DNA of 64,000 nucleotides from Vespa crabro (Eukaryota; Arthropoda; Insecta; Hymenoptera; Vespidae). Position 1 is the stretch's first letter, and every line of letters begins with the position of its first letter. This document shows positions 25,188 through 34,460 of the stretch, piece after piece. Under the pieces are notes generated by a model, which was not told the origin of the DNA, did no database searches, and saw nothing but the letters and a program-made list of their open reading frames with translations. Made by a program: the position numbers and the translations under genes. The stretch is taken from assembly GCF_910589235.1 (NCBI RefSeq), contig NC_060955.1:15948838-16012837 (forward strand), given 5' to 3'.

Positions 25188-26440
25188 CTATGTTCCTGTA
25201 TATTTCATTAGATCATTAGATCTTAATTTCCATACTTCTGTTGTTTTCACTAGACCTAAAATTTTCCTCATGATTCTCCTTTGTAGTACTAGTTTAACTA
25301 ATCTATAATTTAGTACCAAGAATTCACTCGCGTATAAGCATTCCGGTTTCACTACTGTAGTGTAGTGCCTTATTTTAAGATTTTTAGATAAAAACTTTTT
25401 ATTATAAAAATTCTTAGTGATACCATACGCCCTTTCCAACTTGTGTATCCTTTCTTCTACTGCAGATTTTTCTAAACCATTTTCTTGAATTATTTCTTTC
25501 AGGTATTTGAATTTCTTTATTTTTTCCACTGGACCAATATCTGTAGTTAAAAATTTTTGAGCGTTCTTGATGTTTGTAATAAATTTAGTTTTTTCTACGG
25601 AGATTTTCAAACCTGCTTTGTTGGCTATTTATTCTAAAAGATTGATTTGTGTTGTTGCACTTTTTATGTTGTCTGACATTATAGCAAAATCGTCTGCAAA
25701 TGCTAGGCAACTTATTTCAATGCCTTTGTTTTTTCTTCCCAAAGTTACTGGCGAAATGTTATGTTCTTTTAGCTTTACATTCCAAATTCTGACAATTGTT
25801 TCTAGAACACAGTTGAACAGAAGAGGTGATCACCTTGCCTTACACCTGTATTTATCTCAATAGGTTTGGATATCTCACCCATAAATTTTACTTCTGAAAT
25901 CGTGTCAGTAAGTGTTTCACATTAAGTTTGCCAATTTATTTTTAACACCAAATTCACGTATTGTTTTATCTATGGTTTCTCTATCAACTGAGTCAAATGC
26001 CTTTTTAAAATCTATAAAAGTTACAACTATGTCCTTTGAATTTAGTATTCTATGGCGAATTATGGATTTTAAATTAAATATTTATTCTGAACAAGATCTA
26101 CCTTTTCGAAATCCAGCTTGATACTCGCCCAGTTGCTTGTCAAGTGTTGTTTCTATTCTATTCAGCAATATTTTTGAGATTACCTTGTATGCAGTTTGCA
26201 GAAGAGAGATGCCTCTATAGTTATCAACGTTCTGTTTGTCCCCTTTTTTATGTAATGGGTGAATTAGAGCTACTTTCCATTCTTCTGGAAATCTCTCTGT
26301 TCTCCAAATATTTTCAAAGATTAACTGCAGCTCTTCAATGATTTTTTATTGAGACCATTTTAAAAGTTCAGCTGTTATAGAATCTTCTCCACTAGCTTTA
26401 TTATTTTTTAGATTGTTAATTGCTTCTTTACTTTCTTCAG
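25188..26440 (-). pseudogene. Reverse transcriptase domain of the LINE (broken)
   Basis: Minus-strand reading recovers RT motifs in order: NNKASGEDSITAELLK near 26380, EYQAGFRKGRS near 26100-26130, FIDFKKAFDS near 25990-26020, and the catalytic FADD near 25690, followed by FKYLKEIIQENGLEKSAVEE and a long thumb region to 25188. At least two in-frame stops interrupt the frame (TAA at 26348-26346 and 26084-26082), and frame breaks are likely elsewhere. The 25188-25610 frame remains open for 140 codons. Not functional. Confidence 0.88.
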
Positions 26441-27115
26441 CATTGGGTGGTATATCTTTTTCCAGATTTTCAGTTGTTTCATAGAATTCCAACTTATGTT
26501 TTGGTTCAGGGCAGTTTAAAAGTTGATCAAAGTGCTTCGCAAGTATTTCACAGTTCTCAGCATTGCTTAGGCCAAATTTACCATTTTCATCTTTGAAGCA
26601 TATGCTAGATGCTTGATACCCCTTTAATTGACTCCTAAAGTCTGATAGAAGTTTCGAGAATTATTTTTAACAAAGTTGTCTTGCATGTCAATAAGTTGTG
26701 GTTTTTCGAAAGATCTTTTGACTCCCCTTATTATTCTAGCAGTGTCTTTCCTTTGTTGTTTGAATTGGTCATGATGTTCAGTCTTCCCTGAGCATTTCCA
26801 CTTTTTCCATTGTTTTGTTCTCTCCTGTAATGCATCTTCACATATTTGGTTTCATCAAGGTTTTTTTCTATGCTTGGCTAGTCCAAATATTTTCTGGGCT
26901 GCGTTCGTTATTTCTTTAGATAAATCTTGCCACTTCCCATGATGAGTTACTTTTATTCCTTCTTGAAATGTTTCCAAAGTTTCTTGTGTAATTTGAAATT
27001 TATTTGTGTTGTACTTATTTATTTTTTCCCCTCTTCTGTGATTTCTGTTGGGTAAGAATTTGAGTTTGATTTTAGACAAATTGTGATCGGAGTTATATTA
27101 TCTGCTTCTTACTAC

Positions 27116-27574
27116 CTAGACATTCATGATTTCCTTCATGTTTCTTTTGGATATAGCTACATGATCTAGTTGAAATTCACCTAGTATTGGATTTGGAGAA
27201 ATCCATGTTTTACCTCTTCTTGGCAATTTCCTGAAGAAAGTTGACATTAAAATCATTTGAAAGTTTTTACAAATAGTAATCAATCTCATCCTATTTCTGC
27301 TTGTTCTTTGGTGTGCAGCATATTTTTCCACTATTGGTATATGAATTCTCTCTCTTCCTATTTGGGCATTGAAATCTCCAAGTAATATCACTACATTTGA
27401 TTTTGGAATTTTAGACATTTCATCGTCCAGTAAGTTCCAGAATTCCTCTACTTTATTTGGGTTCTTCTTGTTGTCTTCATTTATTGGTGCATGACAATTA
27501 ATAAAAGTATATAATTTATTTTTGCATTTCATTGTCAAAAGAGATATCCTTTCTGAGCGGGAGTTGAATTCAGC
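27116..27574 (-). pseudogene. Partial apurinic endonuclease domain of the LINE
   Basis: Minus-strand frame with TFINCHAPIN, LLGDFNAQIGRE and a later LDHVAISKR. These are the middle and C-terminal motifs of the APE-type endonuclease of non-LTR elements. The N-terminal catalytic part is missing because the element is 5'-truncated at 27574. A further minus frame at 26855-27079 belongs to the EN-RT linker. Confidence 0.85.
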
Positions 27575-27585
27575 ATTTGGATTCT
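27575..27585. repeat. Target-site duplication, right copy
   Basis: ATTTGGATTCT repeated at the element's truncated 5' end. Beyond it the sequence rejoins the copy-1 flank (ATTTTATTTTAACC). Confidence 0.85.
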
Positions 27586-28040
27586 ATTTTATTTTAACCA
27601 AAAAAAACTTTGAAGATGTTAGATTTCCTTTATCGCTTTGCACAACTTCTTTCGGTATCAGCGATCGTTGTAAAGACCATCTATAAACTAACAAGAGAAT
27701 TTATGATTGGTGTATTTCGACGAATTGTAAAAGAATTAGAATAACGAGCCGAACATAAACTGCAATATTGATAGATTACAAAGTGAAACGATAAAGGTAG
27801 ATAATTAACATTTTGTTATCCATACGTTAACGATCTTCAGTACGCGTAGATTTATCACAGTAGATAAACAATCAAGATTTTTCATTTGTAATCGTACATC
27901 AAATACTTTCAATAAAGTTTTGTAAATAATATATCGCGAATAAATACTTCACTTGATTTATCGATATCTTATTTACATTATAACTGATAACACTTCTATA
28001 TGCATACCTACTTGATATATTTTTTCAGCGGGTCGTTTAC

Positions 28041-28083
28041 TATAAATGATGAAACGATGATTGAGTATGATCAGTAATCGAAA
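28041..28083 (+). promoter_or_regulatory. Core promoter of maltase copy 2
   Basis: TATAAA at 28041-28046 and initiator TCAGT at 28071-28075, with predicted +1 at 28073, 32 bp from the TATA start, and an 11-nt leader to ATG 28084. Between the two elements copy 2 has a 1-bp length difference and local substitutions relative to copy 1. The LINE ends about 460 bp upstream. Confidence 0.75.
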
Positions 28084-29799
28084 ATGTGGGGAACGATCAC
28101 GAAAGTTCTGTTATTGGGGCTTTGCCTTTCGTCGTTAGCTTTGGCTGCGAACAACGACTGGTACAAGAATAGTTTAATTTATCAGATCTATCCTAGAAGC
28201 TTTAAAGATAGCAATGGCGACGGTATCGGCGATTTGAACGGTATTACCAGCAAATTGGAGCATATTGCAGATATTGGTGCTGATGCTCTTTGGTTATCGC
28301 CGATTTATACCAGCCCTCAAGTTGATTTCGGTTACGATATTTCTAATTTCACAGACGTCAATCCAGAATATGGTACTCTGGACGACTTTGACAAACTTGT
28401 GGCAAAAGCAAAGTCACTCGGTCTGAAGGTAATACTTGATTATGTGCCAAATCATAGCTCAGACAAGCACCCGTGGTTTAAAAAGAGCGTACAAAAGATC
28501 AAGCCGTACGATGACTATTATATTTGGCGGAATGCAACATACGTTAATGGTACAAGGCAACCACCCAATAATTGGCTCTCCGCTTTTGGAGGTTTGGCAT
28601 GGGAATGGAATAATCAACGTGAACAGTATTACTTACATCAATTCGCTGTTGGTCAGCCAGATCTTAACTACCGTAACAAGGATTTAGATCAAGAGATGAA
28701 GAATGTTTTTTCGTTTTGGATGGATCGCGGAGTCGAGGGATTCCGTATCGATGCGATTAACCATATGTTCGAGGATCCCAGATTCCTGGATGAGCCATCA
28801 GCTAATCGTCCTGACTTGCCACCGGATGACTACGATAGTCTCGATCATATCTACACCAAAAATCTGAACGAGACGTACGTCGTACTTTCAAGCTGGAGAA
28901 AGTTACTCAATGAACACTCTAATAAGATCAAAGGCGATTACAAGATTCTTCTTACTGAAGCTTACGCAGATTTTGATCTTACAGTGAGATACTACAACGC
29001 TGGTTCTACCGTACCATTCAACTTTATGTTCATGGCAGATCTTAATAATCAATCCTCAGCTCCCGATTTCAAACGTCTTATCGATCGTTGGATGAATAAT
29101 CTTCCTTCAAAAGACACGGTTGCCAATTGGGTAGTCGGAAATCATGACAACCATCGAGCTGCTAGTAGATACGGGAAACAACGAGCTGATCAGTTGAACA
29201 TGCTGTCTATGATTCTACCTGGTGTTTCTGTCGTTTATAATGGCGACGAAATTGGTATGCTGGATAGGTATTTCACTTACGAAGAAACAGTTGATCCAGC
29301 AGGTCGTCAAGCAGGTCCAGATAGATACTATCTTAAATCGAGAGATCCAGAAAGGACACCATACCAATGGGACAACAGTACGAGTGCTGGTTTCTCTACG
29401 AGTAACAAAACTTGGCTACCGGTGAATAGTAACTATAAGACCTTAAACTTGGACATACAGAAAAATAGTCTTGTCTCCCACTATAAGGTTTTCAAGGATA
29501 TTATAGCGCTCAAGAAAACGCCTATTATCGAGAGTGGATCTCTTGAAAGTATTCTTGTTACCGAGAAAGTTTTGGGCGTTGTACGTAGACTTCCAGGATC
29601 AACGGTGGTTCTGCTGATCAATTTCTCGAATTCCGATGTTCAAGTTGATGCCAGAACATGGTTGAATATTCCCGAACAACTGGTTATCTATACTGCCAGT
29701 GTAGGATCTAATATCAACAGTGGTACCAAAATCAAAACCTCTTCTTATGTTTTGCCAGGGGCGTCTTCTGTTGTTCTTGCATCTCCAAATGTCTTTTAA
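28084..29799 (+). CDS. Alpha-glucosidase / maltase copy 2 (GH13), secreted, intronless
   Basis: 571 codons in one exon, 22 residues different from copy 1 by hand count. Same signal peptide (1-21) and GH13 motifs: DYVPNH at 119-124, nucleophile D223 in GFRIDAIN, acid/base E292, NHD at 353-355. Expected activity is release of alpha-linked glucose from maltose or sucrose outside the cell. Copy 2 has V80, YYLHQFAVGQPDLN and NHMFE (H227), which resemble other insect maltases. Its own unusual residues are L171, R408 in place of the cysteine, Y427 (TPYQWD) and D457. No mature-chain cysteine is left. Codons after 473 encode no amino-acid difference from copy 1. The ATG is set by the signal peptide and the conserved promoter. 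No disruption. Confidence 0.97.
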   Translation: MWGTITKVLLLGLCLSSLALAANNDWYKNSLIYQIYPRSFKDSNGDGIGDLNGITSKLEHIADIGADALWLSPIYTSPQVDFGYDISNFTDVNPEYGTLDDFDKLVAKAKSLGLKVILDYVPNHSSDKHPWFKKSVQKIKPYDDYYIWRNATYVNGTRQPPNNWLSAFGGLAWEWNNQREQYYLHQFAVGQPDLNYRNKDLDQEMKNVFSFWMDRGVEGFRIDAINHMFEDPRFLDEPSANRPDLPPDDYDSLDHIYTKNLNETYVVLSSWRKLLNEHSNKIKGDYKILLTEAYADFDLTVRYYNAGSTVPFNFMFMADLNNQSSAPDFKRLIDRWMNNLPSKDTVANWVVGNHDNHRAASRYGKQRADQLNMLSMILPGVSVVYNGDEIGMLDRYFTYEETVDPAGRQAGPDRYYLKSRDPERTPYQWDNSTSAGFSTSNKTWLPVNSNYKTLNLDIQKNSLVSHYKVFKDIIALKKTPIIESGSLESILVTEKVLGVVRRLPGSTVVLLINFSNSDVQVDARTWLNIPEQLVIYTASVGSNINSGTKIKTSSYVLPGASSVVLASPNVF

Positions 29800-29938
29800 T
29801 ATTAATTAAAGAAAACTTACATGCGTGAAGTAATTCTATCGATTATTGTAAGAACGATAACAATGGATTTTGGATTATTTATTATATCTTTTTAATTCCA
29901 TTATATTGATCAATCCTTGTTATTTGTTTTATATTATA

Positions 29939-29944
29939 AATAAA
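29939..29944 (+). terminator. Poly(A) signal of maltase copy 2
   Basis: AATAAA about 140 bp after the stop codon, in the same context as the copy-1 signal. Confidence 0.75.
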
Positions 29945-30567
29945 TGGAATGATGTACTGTTTATATAATGGTTTTATCTTCCAATGCCTATCCTTTGTCA
30001 CAAAATCGTCCTAAGAGAAATATTTTTCGATTCAACGAATCCGCATAATACGCGCATTTCCAGCTTTGAACAGGAGAATCCTCGGTTCGTAAATATTTAT
30101 AATGAAGATATCCAGAGAGAGTAGTAGTTTCTCTCGTCAAAAGTCACCCTCTTAACCATATACCGCCGTCACTCTCGAATAACTCTACGATTTCGCGAAA
30201 TCCAAATACGCATACTTTCGTAACTCCAAGGCGTTTCCATATCTTAGCATAAAATACAGTAGTTTTAATCTTCACTTGTAAATCCATGTGAATAATCCGT
30301 GAATCTGAAGCCGTGTAAAAGTAAAAGAATCTTGTCTCACAAATAATTCGAACAATTTCATGTGCGATTATTTAACAACTTCTATCCTAGCCATTTTTAC
30401 TCGTCGTCTTGTTTTAATTGCTCTTGAGAGTGTCGGGGGAAAAGACGCAAGTTTCTGGTGAGTTCGTCGACCCTAAATGGGGTATTTTTTTTAAAGGAAA
30501 AAAGTCGAAATAAAAGGTAAGGTGAAGAAGTTGCGCTGTTAAGTTATATATGGATTCAACGAACAAA

Positions 30568-30660
30568 GAAAAAGAGAGAGAGAGGGAGAGAGAGAGAGAA
30601 AGAGAAAGAGAGATAGATAGAAAGAGAGAGAGAGAGAGAGAGAGAGGAAGAGAGGAAGAA
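30568..30660. repeat. Imperfect (GA)n microsatellite
   Basis: About 90 bp of GA with AAAG, GGGA and GATA interruptions. Confidence 0.9.
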
Positions 30661-31844
30661 TGCATGCGTGTTGAAAAATATACGCGTGTGCGTTGGTGGA
30701 AAATTTTAAGTTTTCATGCCGTCATCTACGACTATCCAACGAACGCGCAGCGCCAATCACGCTGAGTGCACATTCTTCAAGCTCTTTCTTTATACTTGAC
30801 TCTCTCTTCCTCTCGTTCTACAAGGAGACAGTCGAGAGAAGAGACCTCTTCGCTTCCGTGCCATTCTCTTTCTTTCTTTTTCTCTCTATGACACAATGTA
30901 CATACATATGGACGAATGTCTTTACATATGTACATACGAGAGCATGGCCAAGATCAATCTTTCGAATATTCAATTCTTCCATCTCTGTTCACTTTTCTTT
31001 TTCGTTCTGTTTTTTTTTTCTTCACGAAAACGTAGACTGCTTCCAGTAACCTCGTCGCATCTTGTTCGTCGTGAGATAACTCCGAGCGTCTTAATTAACA
31101 CTCTGCTTCACCGCCTCGCCAACCCGATTTCTCTCTCGCTATCTCTCGGCTTGTCCTTCCATGTTAACCTTTCTCCTAGTTATCTACACAGAGTCTGAGT
31201 TTTCGGGTATATTTGCTTACTCCGAACTGTGCCAGCACATATACCTACAGAGATACGTATGTACTATATACGTTTTATCGATTAAGGCTCGTGACACCCC
31301 TGAGAAAGTTTTCGATTTTAATCAACAGTACGCTGTTGAGTGTGGGATTATATTAATCGAGTCTCTCTTTTTCTTTCTCTCCATCTTTCTAATTGGATAG
31401 TTTAAAAATATCTTTTTCCTTCTGTTTAGTAGTTCGTTCTTGCATTTTCTTTCTTTGTTGAAATGTACATATACATAGTTTCTTACATACACTGTTTCTA
31501 TATATAAAATATCGTATTTAAAGAAGAACTGATTTTCACAAGATGAGCATGCTGAATATTCAAGTACATATATCTATGTATATATAAATAATACATATCT
31601 TGGTAAAATTAATAATTTTGTTTTGGTTTATAATCAAATTACATAATAGTATATCATTTGAATTATTTTCTATTGCCTGGCCATTTATTTATTTTATTGT
31701 AAACTCGTTTTATATTGCTCAAACGAGCTTTCTAGATGATATAACTCGTGACACTTGCTCGAAAGAGATTTTGAAACTTTGACTTCGTCACTTCTTATTC
31801 CGAGCGAAGTTTGATGGCATATTCTCTATTCGTTCTTCGCTCTT

Positions 31845-31926
31845 TCCATCTCTCCTTATCTCTCTCTTTCTGTTTCTCTCTCTCTCTCTTTCCTCCTCTC
31901 TCTCTCTTTCTCTCTCTCTTTCTCTA
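31845..31926. repeat. Imperfect (CT)n tract
   Basis: Pyrimidine-rich run of TCTC/TTTC blocks. Confidence 0.85.
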
Positions 31927-33492
31927 TTCTCATTCTATCTAGGAGTGACATCATGCGGAGTGCACTTTAAGAAGAACTCGGACACTTTGAAATTCATCGT
32001 GAAATTGTACATTTTCTTTGTTATATCGGATAAACATGTTTCTTTTTCTATCTCTCTTTTTGTATTTCTATTTCCATGCTTTAAAGATGAAAGCAAACGA
32101 CGAAATCGAGCATACAAATTCCTCACCCACTATCGTCTGACTTTGTCAAAAGTGTAGACTCGGTCATTCTTATTCCTCGGAGGTAAGCAATGTTCGGATT
32201 CTGACATCACCGGAAAACTCTTCCTCTTGCGGCTTACTTACTCGAACTATGTATATTGATGTGTATAGGAGAGGAAAAGAGATAGCTCACAGCGTCTTAA
32301 TTAACGCTAGGCCCATCTCATTCGCCTTTTCATCCTTTCCCTACTTCGATGCTATTTCTTTATCTTTTATCCTCTTCTCACTTTGGAGACCGGCCACTAA
32401 GGAATATGCTTTCAAAGGAAATATGGAATGCCTAACGGTCTTCGCTAGATTTCGTTTTCCTCTTTCTTCCGTCCTTTATTCCTTCTCCTTCTTTCGTGCT
32501 TTACACTCTTTCCTTTTCAATACCATTCCGTTGGCCTTCAAAAACCTTAGTAAGGGTTGTAACCGCATCAAAGGGCTTTCTTAAATCGTACTGAGGACTT
32601 TGCATCAAACGTATGGTTATATATAGCAACTTCATTCGAGTAATTTTTAACTTTTCCTTTCTCTAATTGGCAGGAAGAATCATCTTTGTGATTTCATTAG
32701 GTTGGTTTAATGACGTGCAAAGATACGACGAAATTTGAGTACAAAGAAAGAAATATTTTTTGACTCGTTCGATGATCCTGTTCACAATTTTTGTTCCTAT
32801 CCTTTTACCAAATTTCCCTTGTACGCTGAACTAGAAAAATTGTTTTTCTTTATTCTGCGCATAAAATGAAGCGCAAAGAAACGTAGTCGAGCAAAAAGCT
32901 GTAGAGCGAAAAGCTCGCATCGTTTCGCTTGAAAGAACGCATCACTTCGGGAGTCAGGGCTGTTCATTGTCGTGTTCACTGAAAAATATTTAACTGCAAA
33001 ACTTATTCTTTCTTCTGTTTTTTTTCCTTCTTTCGTTTTCTTTTTTTCTTTTTAACTTATTGATTTCAGGCTTTTCAGAAGATATACTTTTTCAACGAGT
33101 CAAATGACATAATCAACACATTTCATCATTTATGTAGTTAATATTATACGCTCTTTCCAAATAACTTACAATGGATTTTCGTTCTCTAACGAACTAACTC
33201 TCACGAGTATACCTAATTCCTTCAGCTTTGTCGAGTTATAGTTTCGAACAGTAAGCTTCATTAAGACACGAATCATTGGAAATACTGTATTCAGAGAAGC
33301 AAGATTCGCTCAAGCGAGCAGATCGTGCGTTTGATTCGGCTGGACAATCTCCGATTGTACCGAACATACGGCCGAGGATTGTTATCACGTGTTACAGCAG
33401 CAATAGTAGAAGCAATAGTATGGCATTGCTAGTTTTGGTATGGAGAAGGAATTGACGGAGGAGAAGAGGGTTAACGGGGACGTTAAGCTATC

Positions 33493-33687
33493 GCCATATT
33501 GGCAAATAGTAAATATTGCCCTACCTAATTGTGCAGCCAGTGGTAGTAGCGATTTACACTGTATTTCAACGCACGGCATAAAGCACACTCCCTCCGAGAA
33601 GAACGGAGAAAAACAGAAGGACGAAGCGATAGACAGGAATGGAAGTAAAAAGGGTGTAGAGAGAGATGCATGAAGAGACAGAGACAA

Positions 33688-33742
<55 letters not shown>

Positions 33743-33985
33743 GAGAGAAAGATAGAGAAAACATGATCAACCCTCTTTGCTCTGGTCTCGCTTGCTGCGT
33801 ATGCTCGTTCCCTTTCGCGTACTACGAGAGAACGTGAGTAAGAGAGGAAGAGAGAAAGATCGTTGTTCTCTGTCACGGATAGGAACGATATTGCCTGGTA
33901 GATTTTATGCGTAGCCCGAATCCAATTATCCTGAATAATTTATAGCTGAATCACGGACATTAATGACATCGGCTCGAATTAGGCA
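33493..33985. repeat. Segment X', homologous to 24155-24600
   Basis: Counterpart of X after copy 2, with an expanded GA tract (33672-33756). The best-conserved stretch is GCCTGGTAGATTTTATGCGTA near 33893. The homologous reverse-strand frames in X and X' are dominated by the GA repeat and are not credible genes. Confidence 0.85.
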
Positions 33986-34407
33986 GAGCTTTTCAAAATT
34001 GCTATCGGTAGCGCTCGAAATACTAGAGGGAAATGGTCCGAGAGTTCGACGTACCGATTGTCAATGGTTAATTGGCACGCTGTTCGTAGGCATTGAAAGA
34101 GGTAGCGGTGGATAAGGGCTGGAAGAAAATCTTGATTTTCTAATTGAAGACTCAATGTCGACGATTAATCATTTAAATGTGACATTCAATTTTATTCAAC
34201 CTTTTTCAAGTCAACGTATGTAAATACGTTTTTATTTGTAAAAACGAAGTAATACGCAGAGATTATTTAATCGATAGATATTTGAATCGGAAAATTACAC
34301 ACAAAAGACCAATTGTGAGATTTTTGATAGACAAGTATAAGTAAAGGTTATAGAAGTCGGAGTTTCCTCGGCAATGAATAGGAAAACGCTATCTCTGCAA
34401 ATAGAAG

Positions 34408-34409
34408 AA

Positions 34410-34446
<37 letters not shown>

Positions 34447-34460
34447 GAGAGAAAGAGAAA
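34408..34460. repeat. (GA)n microsatellite
   Basis: About 50 bp of GA with one GTGA and one AAAG break. Confidence 0.95.

Larger units (their letters stand above)
24792..27574 (-). mobile_element. 5'-truncated, inactivated RTE-like non-LTR retrotransposon (LINE)
   Basis: Minus-strand element of about 2.78 kb, bounded by an 11-bp direct repeat ATTTGGATTCT (24781-24791 and 27575-27585) that is single in copy 1. Order in the element's own sense: partial apurinic endonuclease, linker, reverse transcriptase, short 3' region ending in a (GAA)n-like tail (TCTTCTTCTT at 24791-24800 on the plus strand). Family knowledge: RTE elements have one EN-RT polyprotein, a short 3' end with a simple-repeat tail and frequent 5' truncation from target-primed reverse transcription. 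The 5' end lies inside the endonuclease domain. In-frame stops show it is dead. Confidence 0.92.
24612..30283 (+). repeat. Maltase duplication unit, copy 2 (interrupted by a LINE)
   Basis: Same unit as 21280-24155. Positions 24612-24791 match 21280-21460, then the LINE intervenes, and homology resumes at 27586 and continues through the gene to about 30283. In the 3' flank copy 2 carries a 6-bp insertion relative to copy 1 (near 30140). Confidence 0.9.
30284..33492. other. Segment Y: present after copy 2 only, no gene seen
   Basis: About 3.2 kb between the end of the maltase 3' homology and X'. Copy 1 has nothing equivalent. It contains a GA tract (30568-30660), a pyrimidine-rich tract (31845-31926) and two related motifs at about 31073-31100 and 32278-32306 sharing AGCGTCTTAATTAAC. 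Open frames are short, low-complexity and without domains. Confidence 0.65.
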
